A DNA stretch of 64,000 nt. Origin: Larix kaempferi. Taxonomy: Eukaryota > Streptophyta > Pinopsida > Pinales > Pinaceae. The stretch covers positions 1,092,501-1,156,500 of the forward strand of contig BSBM01000877.1 in NCBI GenBank assembly GCA_027924585.1, in the 5' to 3' direction. The position numbers were made by a program, and so were the translations under genes. The notes beneath the pieces were generated by a model. That model had not been told where the DNA came from and made no database searches. It saw nothing but the letters and a program-made list of their open reading frames with translations. Shown here in pieces: positions 22,480 through 33,211 of this stretch. Position 1 is the first letter of the stretch. Each line of letters opens with the position of its first letter.

Positions 22480-24360
22480 TAAATGCACTGCAAATGGTGC
22501 ACTTATATACAAACAACACTGCACAACAGTGCGCTCAAATATGTATTGTGCACCGCTATTATATTTCTATATATTAAATTGGTTTCAATGGTGTGCCAAA
22601 TACCTAACACATCGGGATGTTTTATAAATTTGATTCACGGTGCGCCTAAATCTCATTAGCGCACTGGTGCACTCATGTGTACTAAGCACACCGTTAAACT
22701 ATGGTTTTCTACGTTTTAAAAAAATAAGTTGTAAATGTCGATGCATTTATTACAAACATACGCACCATAAACGATGTGCTTAAATGATCTAAACACACCA
22801 TCATTTATTAAATCAACTGATTTTTATTGAAATCTATTCATGGTGTGCCTATGGCACGTTAGAGCACCGAGTACCGATGCACTGATGTGCCAAAGGAGCA
22901 CCGTTAAATTAAATTTTTATGTCATTCAAAATTTATATTTTTAGATATAGGTGCATTTAGATAGCATCAATGCACCGTCAATGGTGTGTTTACGTGATCT
23001 AAGAGTGTTGTTGTTTCTGAAATTTTAATGTTGTTATGAGAACATGTTAATAGTGCGCCTGATGCACGTCATAGCACTAAAAACTAGTGCACTGACGTGA
23101 CATAAGCAAATCATATAAATTATTTTTTTTCATTTTTAATATTTGTTTATTGGTGCGTTTTGCACACTTAAGTGCACCAGACTACTGATGCTCTTTAGTG
23201 TCCAATGCACTGTTAAGTAGTTGAATTTTTTTTAAACAATTGTTCATGATAGAGTGGTGCATTCAATCCATTCAGTTCACACCACAAGCGATGCTCCCTA
23301 TAAAATTTTACAGGGTGCACCATTAAGCGGTGTGAGCCAAACGACTCGAATGCACCGCGTAATTTTTTTTTTTAAAGGACAATTTCAAGCTCAATTTTAA
23401 AACATAATATGCTAAAATTTTAAATTATGAAGTAAGAATCATTTTACCTATTGAATAGCTCGTTGGGGAGGCATATTGGCGATGTATGGAAAATTTCAAT
23501 TTTTGTGCACTGTTTGGAAAAATTAAAACTACAGTGAGTAGCCAATAGGAGTGGCGAATTTGTACACGTGGACCATGGATGTGAGGGCATCTAGGTGGGT
23601 TAAGTGTAGCATCGGTACAGATGGGATCAAATGCACTGAAGAGGGTAAAAATGTGTTGGCCATAAGCCATTTTTTTTATGAAACCATGTTTCGGTGCACT
23701 CAACAGTCAGGCGCACCGGTGCGCTCGATGGTCCGGTGCACTAGTACAAGTAGCTGCTAAAATAAAATAAGTATTTTTAATAAAAACCAAAATAGTTCCC
23801 ACTGCATTTTATTTTTTCACATGCACCAGGGCATGTACTGACAGTCAGTGCACTAGTATTAGTTTTTAAAAGGTTGCTTGTTAATAAAATTATATTTTTT
23901 TATTTTTATTTTTAATTAAAAAATGCCAGTGTGTTTGTGTATATTACACACACTGGGCATTTAACCACTAACACACTGTTTATATGCTTTACTTAAAATT
24001 TTGAGATTTAAAATATATATATATCTAGTTCGGTGCATTAGTGTTGATGAGACACACCGCGGTGGTTATTGTTATTTAACGCACCAAAATGAGGTTTAAT
24101 CTAAAATTTAACGTGTTTTTAATAAAATAATAAAAAAAATATTATTTTATTAAACGATTACACAGTGCATTCATTTCTACTACATGCACCGGGGCATTTT
24201 GGTGTTTGGAAACGCACCGCTCTGGTTCTTGGAAATTATTATGTTTTGACAATGATGTTTTCTGGTCAAAGTGCAACATGCTAGGAAACATACTGGTGTG
24301 TGTTGTTAACAAATGCACCGGTGTGTTTTTATCTACTTAATGCACCAAAATAAAAAAAAA
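22480..24360. repeat. degenerate repeats of about 205 bp rich in TGCACC words
   Basis: GGTGCGCCT or GGTGTGCCT recurs at about 22639, 22842 and 23052, followed each time by a GCAC...GCACTGAYGTG block, a GCACCGTTAAA-like word and an AT-rich stretch. Beyond 23150 the spacing becomes irregular, but GTGCACC/TGCACCG words remain dense to 24350. This looks like an old, decayed satellite. I see no coding sequence inside it. Confidence 0.6.
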
Positions 24361-24564
24361 AATCCGCTAAAACCTCTGACCGTTCACATCCGCTAGTGGC
24401 CTCCGCTATAAATGGATATTTGGGCTCTTTTGGGAGGAGCATATGCTATAACCACTGCTAAAGGGTTGTTTCCTTGTAATGTAAATTCCTTACAATCCAT
24501 ATCTACGCAATGATTTACTTTCCAGTGGTTAGACTATATCTAAAGGAACCTCTCTTATAACAAT
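24361..24564 (+). promoter_or_regulatory. possible LTR or promoter fragment with TATA box
   Basis: CCGCTATAAATGGATATTTG at about 24403 resembles a plant TATA box. What follows (TTGTAATGTAAATTCCTTAC...GTGGTTAGACTA) looks like the R/U5 part of an LTR, but no partner is visible. Confidence 0.3.
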
Positions 24565-24835
24565 TGTTGGAATTCTTAATGATACTGAGAGGGGGGGTGA
24601 ATCAATATCATGCATAGATTAGAAAAAATTTCACTTTAAAAAATATACACCAATTCTTACTTAAATCACAACAATAAAAAGTAACTATGTGCAGAATATT
24701 TGAAAAGTAACTTTATATATATATATATGCAAAATTGGATTGCATAGATAGATGGGATACACCAATATCCAATGATGTGAGCACCAAATCACTTAGAAAC
24801 CAATCCTACATGCAAGCACCAACTCGTTGATTACA

Positions 24836-26929
24836 TGTAATATCCCAGCCAAAATATACTAGAATCTCAACTCAAAATTGTCAATTTTAACTCATATTTT
24901 TACTAGTAAGATTCAGATAACTTATGTAAATTGAGCAATGACAATTTCGACCACTGGAAACCCAAACCTAAGGATGATAGGGGAACCTTTAGGTTCTGAT
25001 TTTTGTATGGGAAAGTGTGTAGCAAAATTTTTTTGTCAAAGGTAAAAGGTTTATGGATCCTTTGTACAAAAGCACGGAGACCATTTATGTTTTGAGCTTC
25101 GACTACCGTCGAAGTCTACCACAATACTTCTGGTTGAATCCGCGTATACAAAATAGATAGGGTTAGGGTGGATAATATTGGTTGAACTGAGCATGTTTGG
25201 ATATCAAAATGGTTTCAAGCAACAACAAGGAACAACAGATGACAAAGGAATTAATATTTTGAGAGTCCTTACTGCAGTTTGGAATAATAGGTCGGATTTC
25301 CTATTTCCCTTCCAAATAACTAAATGAAATTATCTAATTAGTGTTTTTAAGCTGTAATATGATTTATTATTATCCAAATGACTCACATCAACTTACAGAA
25401 TTTAATTTGAGTTCATATAATAGATTCTACAGGAAAAATAGTAAAACTAGCTAGTTGGAATGCCTAACTAGTTCGACTTCTAAAGGACACAAACACTGTA
25501 CTACCTAAACTAAATTTAATTTTTAAACTTGGTATGGATTAATTATGACCTTAATTACCTTCATAAATTTACAGAATGACATTTGGCTTTATATAACTCA
25601 TTTTACAACGCTTTTGGCAAAACTAGTCAAATTTTCTAGTCTAATGAGCATAGGTAGGAAAATTACTTAATTACTTGCAGAATTTGAAAGGAATATTTAT
25701 GAATAATATGAAGGATGGTTTATAACATAATAAAAATCATCTTATAGATATTTTTGCAGCACCAAAAAGACTCTAAGGGTCTTAGTAACCCCATCATGAA
25801 TTGTGTCTCAATTACATCAAAGAAAGCTCCATTGGCTGGAGTCGGGAATACATAGTGAAGGTAGGTTACGATAAGCATGAGTGGACCTGATTTAAATTCA
25901 GTGATCAGATCTGGAATACTCCTCCATCATGGCAGAATTAAAATCATCACAAGTCGATTCCCACAAATAATTAGAGAGAAGGAAGAAGATAGAAGGTTGA
26001 TGCACGAGAGGTTCCTTCCTCAATATTTTGGAAGTCTTCAGGAATTTCGACCCCAAATTGATATCAGCCTTCAATGTATGCAATATGATCTTCAATGGTT
26101 GTACAATAGTCTTAAATACCTACAAGAGAGAGTGGAAGAGATACTGGAACAAAAATGGCTAAGGGAAGCATCACCCGAAGCAAGGTTGAGGCACATCACT
26201 CAACAAGAGAAGCTAAAGCTATCACATTCAATTACAAAATGGTCAAAATATGTGAATTGGAGTTGGAATCATTCTTTTATAGAACTTTAGGGTGACCTTT
26301 TGAGAAATTTGAATAGCTTGGTGACTTGTGAGAACTCTTCTACATGGGCCACCCATGAGTGGATATACTAGCCTTTCTTTTTCCTTTGAAATCTTTTATT
26401 TCCTTTAGAAATTGTGCCCCCCTTTGTCTCAAGATGTTTCCTACTTTGTTAGATTTTATTGCTTTATAAACTGAGCTCCCTTTTAGAAAATGCGCCCCCC
26501 TTTGTCTCAAGATGTTTCCTGCTTTGTTAGAGTTTCCTACTTTGTAAACTAAGCTCCCATTTGGAAACTGTGCCCTCCTTAGATTTTCCTGGATATTTCT
26601 AATTTCTTGCTTTTGGAAACTGCTTACACCTATTTTCTTTTGATCTGTTTCTAATTCCAACAGGTTTCTTTAGCCACCTTGCTAATTTCTTGTTCTTGGT
26701 TCCAATTTAGCAAGCTTATCCTCATGAGGGCTCCCTCTTGGCCCACTTGCACAATTGTTAGGAATATTTATTTATAAAAATAATTTAAAATTAATTAAAT
26801 TATCTCATCTACTATACTTAGGCTAATTTTATTGTATGATTACAAAATTGAATAAAATTAATATCCCTAGGAATAAATTTGTCCCCTTTACCCATGGGAA
26901 CTGACTAAGTCAAAATTGGGGACATGACA
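24836..26929 (-). repeat. 3' LTR of the LARD-like element (2094 bp)
   Basis: On the minus strand it starts TGTCATGTCCCC and ends GGGATATTACA. It matches 30198-31747 joined to 45214-45761. The open frame at 25877-26290 lies inside this LTR. Its counterpart near 31240-31650 is broken, so I do not treat it as a gene. Confidence 0.9.
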
Positions 26930-26948
26930 GGTCCTCCCTTCCCAAAAT
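26930..26948 (-). other. polypurine tract of the LARD-like element
   Basis: The minus strand reads TTTTGGGAAGGGAGGACC directly before the LTR start. Confidence 0.82.
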
Positions 26949-27413
26949 TGTGTGTCCTCAAGAAATTGAATTTATGAAGGATGAACCTGTGCACCTTAAA
27001 AAAAAATCTCTACTTTCAATCAAAATCATCTATTGTGCAATTTTGAAGTAGTGGACTCTATGAACCAATTTTCTGTAAGGTTCCACCATGCTTGCTACTG
27101 TTCTACTCTGATTTTAGTCCCCATACTATTTTTTTTTTTTTAATTCTTCAAACTTGAGCATTTAAAATCAAAATGATCCTAGGATCCAAACTGAACCTCT
27201 ATAGTATCTCTTTACTTACAAATTTTTAAACTTTGTACTGCAAAGATGAACTCAGGAGAAGAAAGATTGGCTTTCACCAATAATCCAACAACCAGAGATC
27301 TGTTCCCAATGAACTGAAACAATAATTCCAGGATCCCATTGCCTTTTTTTCATTCCTGTGGAAAGGAATACTTCTGTAGTCCAACTGTTAGGAAAAATAA
27401 TTCCTCGATCCCA

Positions 27414-29018
27414 CTACCCCCATTGCAAGTATCTATATCGAAGTGTTAAAAGTGAAAATTTTCCATCCCATGGAATGCTAGAATTCCATTGTACAATATG
27501 CATCTTTCCAAGCATTAGTGAAAACCAGAAAGTTCCATCATTATGTAAAATGCAAGGGAAGATGGAAACAACATGCCACCAAAGAATTAGATCATCTTTA
27601 AATAAGCAACTCAGTAACTGTGAAATCCCCATCAAAATATGAAACTCTCCAATGTAAGGTTGAATCAAAGGAAGACTATACATCACCAAATATCCCTTCA
27701 AAGAGGGAGGCCAAAATTCAACAAGTCTTTCCTTTCCAACTAAAGGGTTCTTATGTGACCAATGCAAACAAGAAGCAAATATGTCATCCATGAAACTCAA
27801 ATGACAATGGTGAGGATCCCATGTACTATAATGATGCTCCAAAAGATAGTAAGTTATATCAAATTCAACCATGTGTATGTCTTCCTCAAATAAAGAGATA
27901 TCATGATCTCTATGGAACCCAACAGATGCTTCCCTCTTCATCCAATGGCTCAACCCTCTTCTATTGATTCAAGGGTGAAAGACTCCATCAAATGACCCAC
28001 ACATTGAAGATAAGTGTAGATCCGATGCCTTCTTGTCAAAAGAGGCTACAAAAACAAGGATGGACTGCCTTAACTGCTACTGGGAAGGGAACATATCATT
28101 TGTATCAATTATAGGAGCCTCATGCTCCTCATGTGGCAAAAAAAAGAAGAATCCATTTACCCACTTTTCATCCCTATGTGTGTTGGATGCCATAGGTGTG
28201 TGGAATGAAGGACAGTGACCCAACTCTTGTAAATAATCATTCATCTCACTTGTGGTTGGCTCAATCAAGGTGATATCATGTGCCTCTTGCAAAACCATGC
28301 AACTCCCTCCTAGAGGCAACTCATAATATTTCTGTAAATGAATAGGTGCTTGGTCTTCAATTTGACTGTCTTCCAACTCCTCAATCACATGCAAAGAAAA
28401 CTGTAGTTCATGTTCCACAATCACATGAATTTATCTTTCTGCATCATGTATGCAATCCTCCATATAATAATGATTGTCTCCAATGTAGGGACTGAACTGT
28501 GATTCTTCCAACTTCTCATGTAGTTGCTCAACATACTACTCAGCTTCTTGAAGGGCTCTGGGAGTATTCTTCAAAGAATCCTGAGTGGATTGCAAATCAA
28601 GGATGAGCTTGTCAATATTTTCTTCACCCCTCAAGGATGTGCTATGATACAACTCTACAAGCTCCAGTAAAATATCTCTATCAGAAAGCAACTGAGAAAC
28701 ATTTCGTCTTAGGCTTCCTATTGCTTCCCGAATGTGCACAAAATATTCAATAGAGGGTTGCTCCTCCATTGATGTAGTTCTCCAACAGCAGTGAGAGATA
28801 AAATAATATATTTCATGGAGGTTGTCCCAGGCCTCCTTGATATTTCCCTCACTCATTTTCAATGGACCAATCACGGAAATATTTTTTTGTTGGTGAACCT
28901 CCTCTTCTGCTTCTTGCAATTCAATCTCCTTTGATTCATGAACCCCAATAATGGAGGACTCAACCAAGCCAATATTCCCACTAGAAGTGGCTTCAATCTG
29001 GGGCTGCAACAAAGACAT
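27414..29018 (-). pseudogene. decayed ORF of about 530 codons inside the LARD-like element
   Basis: Three open segments (29018-28536, 28424-28077 and 27953-27414) all lie in one minus-strand frame. Only four stop codons separate them and the text between is open, so this is a single decayed coding region. The N-terminal part is acidic and probably coiled (EIELQEAEEEVHQQK, later DKLILDLQSTQDSLKN). The C-terminal part is rich in aromatic residues and histidine (HHYSTWDPHHCHLSFMDD). I recognise no domain. It may be the remnant of an element-specific Gag-like or accessory protein. No reverse transcriptase or integrase text occurs in the element. Confidence 0.55.
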
Positions 29019-29750
29019 ACAAAAATCAGAATTTTAGCCATACCTTTGTGCCCAATTCTTCTCCTCATGTGACAGCCTTATGTCAGCCGACTTCTTCTCC
29101 AAATTTTATGATTCACACCCTACTGATGTGTGCTTGTTTTCTGCTTCCCGATGAATCTTGAGAGGTGACTATAAATATGATTCATGTTCATCCTTTGGAT
29201 GAGATCCAAAATATTTCTTATCACTACTGAGAAAATTATCATCCCTTTTTATGATTTTGAGATCACCCACAAAGAAACTAGGAGTGATTTCACCTTCCAC
29301 ATTGCCAACAACCAAATGTTGGACTATTGGATATTCAGCTGTGCATGGACCTTCTTCATCTTTTTTCGATGAACGATTTGGTAGCTCATCAACCTTATGG
29401 ATGCTTCAAATAGGATGATTTATATTTGTAGTTTCTTCCTCATTGATATCACCTTGCAGTGAATCATGCTCCTCCAATGATTCATCTCCATTACTGCCTT
29501 CATAGTTAACACCAAAAATTTGAGCCTCCATACCGAAGGACTCAACCATGCCAACCTTCTCACTGTAAGTGGCTTCCATATTAGAATGAAACCAAGGAAT
29601 TCAAAAATCAGAAATGTGGAAATACCTTTGTATCATGTCTTTATCTTCATGTGGTGGAACTATGGTGGCTTGTCCTTCCACCAAATATTCTGGTTCACAT
29701 CCCACTGATGTGTGCTTGTCTTCTGCTTCATTGGGTAGCTCAAGTGGTGA
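28920..29750. repeat. diverged direct repeat of about 200 bp, spaced about 600 bp
   Basis: About 28940-29150 and 29540-29740 share GGACTCAACCA, AAAAATCAGAA, ATACCTTTGT, CTTCATGTG and CCCACTGATGTGTGCTTG-like words in the same order. It is an internal duplication of the LARD-like element. Confidence 0.65.
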
Positions 29751-30184
29751 CTATGAATCTGTTTTATGTTCTTCTTTTGGATCTTGATTTTCTAAGCAAA
29801 TTGGTGAAGTTTCCTCCTTAGTTTCCTTAGGATCAACATTCTTGGAAACTCCTCCTGAAGAGGATGCAAAAATTCTCATCAAGTAGGAGGCAGCTAAATC
29901 CCATGTATAGTCCTATATTTTGTCTCCTCTAGGTTTCTTTCGATCCTCTGTAAATTTAGACCTTGGTGGACAAGGCCTAATGTCCTCATCATATATATGG
30001 TCAAAAGTAACCATATTCATATTGAGGGAAGCCTCCATCTATGTAGAGTATTTCTGCTTCCTCATATGGCTCGAACTCTTCATCTTCAATGACTAGAACT
30101 AGTCTCATAGCTGCAAATTTGAGTTATGATCTCCAATATTCTTCAATAGTGAGCTTCTTTCTTTCCACAGGGGTGGAGGAAAGT

Positions 30185-30197
30185 GCTCTGATAGCAC
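30185..30197 (-). other. primer binding site, tRNA-iMet type with one mismatch
   Basis: The minus strand reads TGCTATCAGAGC one base after the LTR end, against the standard TGGTATCAGAGC. Confidence 0.8.
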
Positions 30198-31747
30198 TAT
30201 AATATCCCAGCCAAAATATACTGGAATCTCAACTCAAAATTGTCAATTTTAACTCAGATTTTTACTAGTAAGATTGAGACAACTTATGTAAATTGAACAA
30301 TGACATTTCCGACCACTGGAAACCCAAACCCAAGGATGATAGGGGAACCTTTAGGTTCTGATTTTTGTATAGTACAATGTGTAGCAGAAAAAAATTTCAT
30401 AGGGAAAATTTTTATGGATCCTTTGTACAAAGCACAAAGACCATTTATGTTTTGAGCTTCGGTTACCGCCGAAGTCTACCGCAATACTTATGGGTGCATC
30501 CGCGTATACAAACTAGATCAGGTCAGGGTGGATAATATTGCTGAAATAATCATGTTTGGAGATCATACGGTGTCAATCAAAAACAAGGAACAACAAATGA
30601 CAAAGGAATTAATATTTGGGGAGTTGTTACTGCAGTTTGGAATAATAGGTTGGATTTCCTACTTTCCTTCCCAAGAACTAAATTAACTTCTATAATTATT
30701 TTTATGAAGTTGGAATATGATTTATTATTATCCAAATAACTCACAACAGCTTACGGAATTTAATTTGAGTTCATATAATATATTTTACAGTCAAAATAGT
30801 AAAACTAGCTAGTTGGATTGCCTAACTAGTTCGACTTCTAGTGGACACAAACACTATAGGAACTGAACTAAATTGAATTCTGAAACTTGGTATGTATTAA
30901 TTTTGACCTTAATGACCTGCATAATTTTATATAATTAAATATGCATTTATATAACTCATTTTACAACCTTTTTGGCAAAACTAGTCAAAATTTCTAGTCT
31001 AATGAGCATAGGTAGGAAAATGACTTAATTACTTGCAGAATTTGAAAGGAATATTTATGAATAATATTAAGGATGGTTTATCATAGAATAAACATAATAT
31101 TACAGATATTGTTGCTGCACCAAAATGAATCAAGGGTCCTAGTAACCCCCAGCATGAACTGTGTATCAGTTACATCAAAGAAAGCTCCATTGGTTGGAGT
31201 TTGGAATAGATAATGAAGGTAGGTTCCGAGCAGAATGAGTCGAACTGATGTAACTTCCGTGACAATATATGGATTCCTACTCCATCATGGAAGAATTATA
31301 ATAATCACAGGTTGATTCCCACAGAGAATTAAAGAGAAGGAAGTAGATAGAAGGTTGATGCAGGAGAGGTTCCTTCTTCAATATTGTGGGATTATTCAAG
31401 GAATTTTGACCCCAACTTGATATCATACTTTAATGGCTGAAAGATGATCTTCAATGTATGTATAATAGTCTTCAGTACCTGCAAGAGAGAGTGGAAGAGA
31501 TATTGGTACAATAATGGCTAAGGGGAGCATCACCCAAAGCAAGGTTGAGGCAGTACATCACTCAACAAGAGAAGCTAAAGCTCTCACATTCAATTACAAA
31601 ATGGTCAAAAGATGTGAATTGGAGTTTGAATCATTATTTTATAGAATTTTAGGGTGACCTGATGAGCAAGTTGAATAGCTTGGTGACCTATAAGAGCCCT
31701 TCCACATGGGCCACCCATGAGTGGATATACTTGCCTTGTTTTTGCCT
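30198..31747 (-). repeat. 5' LTR of the LARD-like element, distal part
   Basis: It matches 24836 onwards. The terminal dinucleotide has changed (TA instead of TG on the plus strand). The LTR is interrupted at 31748 by the Gypsy and resumes at 45214. The bases TGCCT (31743-31747) are the Gypsy target duplication. Confidence 0.9.
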
Positions 31748-33199
31748 TGTTGGCTGCTTTTCTGGGCAGACCCGGGTTTTAATGAAGCGCAGCAACAAAA
31801 CCCCTTGGCGCACTGGCCCTTTCGGCAACGAGCTGCGCAGCAGCTCGAGGTCTCACCCGAAGTGGCTATGGGGGGGTTAAGGAATCAGGTTTCCTTAACC
31901 GGGGTGACGCGGAGATTGTTCTGTATTTCTTCTTCTTCCTTTAATATCGGCGGTCGGACCTTCCCGCAGGCCGCTCGGCGCAGCTGCGTGGATTCCTTCC
32001 TTGGCAGGTCTACTGCGCAGTTTCTCCTCTCTAACGCAGCAGGCAACTATCCCTTGGGTCGACGCGCTAGACACTTCCTCGCCCTTCACATTCAGCACAG
32101 TAACGCAGTCTGCCCTCGCCGCAGCGACCGTGCGTTACTACTTCTTTAGTACTTAAGACACTTATAGTTATCAAGGGATCTTTCCAACTCGCTCAAACAG
32201 TCACAAAGATAAGACAGAAGTCTTGCATACACAAATAATGAACTCTAAATAGTGATCATTCACGCAAACATAATACAAGAAGATATAAGTGAAGCTCATC
32301 TCCTCGAGGAAAACCACGTCCACGGGAGCGTTATATTAACCAGAAAATGATAGAGTTATACAATATGCTGCGCACACAGCTGCAGCCTTAGATCTTACAG
32401 GAAACTCCACGCACACAGCTGGGAGCCCTTCTCTTAGTCAAGTCTCCTCTCTATGGAGATTACAAAGGCACAGACGTCGACTCAGACTGTCTGGCAACTC
32501 AGGGGTTAGCTCCTCGGCTATCCGATTTCCTCTCTAGTTCTACGCACTGGGTAGAAAATACAGTGAAGGATAATCAACACATGATCTATCCTTTAGACTG
32601 GCTCTCTAACAGTCTAGTATCTAACTCTCTAATTCTCCAAAGGGAAGGAACTGAAGGAACCTCTACCCATTACAATGATTCATATATATATAGGTGGCCA
32701 TGACGGTCACACCTTTACAAAACTGTGGGCCTTTCCCAACAGTGATTCCCAAAAACCCTAACCACGCACATGGCTAGGTGTACTGTAGGCGCCGCTTGCA
32801 GTCACGTCGCCGCTTCCTGCAGGCTCCATGAATTCCGGCGCAGATTGTGGGTATGGGCGATCGTCCTTCGCCTTCAATGCTCTGGTCCGTTGCTCCTCCT
32901 TGGTCCGAGAAACCATAACTTCTGTACTAAGCCTTTAAATGAGGGTAGCTGAGCCCTCTACTCCATCGCCTTATTTATTATGGTAGCTGAGCCACCTTCA
33001 TTCTTCGATGACGTGCGCGCGAGCTCCGCAATTTCCGGTCCGTGATCTGCGCTGAGATCATCCATCTGGCACCGTACTGCGCACCGTCTCCTTCTTACCC
33101 AAACTTAGTGCTTGTCCCAAAATTAGCACTTTCCTTCCATACTCGTGCTTTTTCCCAAAATTCGCAGCTTTTACTATAGCTGCGACCTTGGCCCCAACA
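31748..33199 (-). repeat. 3' LTR of the Gypsy element (1452 bp)
   Basis: Minus-strand ends are TGTTGGGGCC and AGCCAACA, a 6-bp terminal inverted repeat. A TATA stretch lies near 32679-32693. The open frame at 31721-32149 is LTR sequence and recurs in the other LTR. Confidence 0.95.
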
Positions 33200-33210
33200 G
33201 GCCCCCAACA
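33200..33210 (-). other. polypurine tract of the Gypsy element
   Basis: The minus strand reads GTTGGGGGCC immediately before the LTR start. The accessory ORF stop lies 12 nt upstream of the LTR. Confidence 0.75.
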
Positions 33211-33211
33211 C

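Noticed and set aside
24545-24564. Degenerate primer binding site next to the solo LTR (minus-strand TGTTATAAGAGA)
   Set aside because: It matches the Met site at only 9 of 12 positions, while perfect ACAAT duplications on both sides favour a solo LTR.
25877-26290. 137-codon frame that looks protein-like
   Set aside because: It lies inside an LTR, and its counterpart in the other LTR (31240-31650) is broken by stops and indels.
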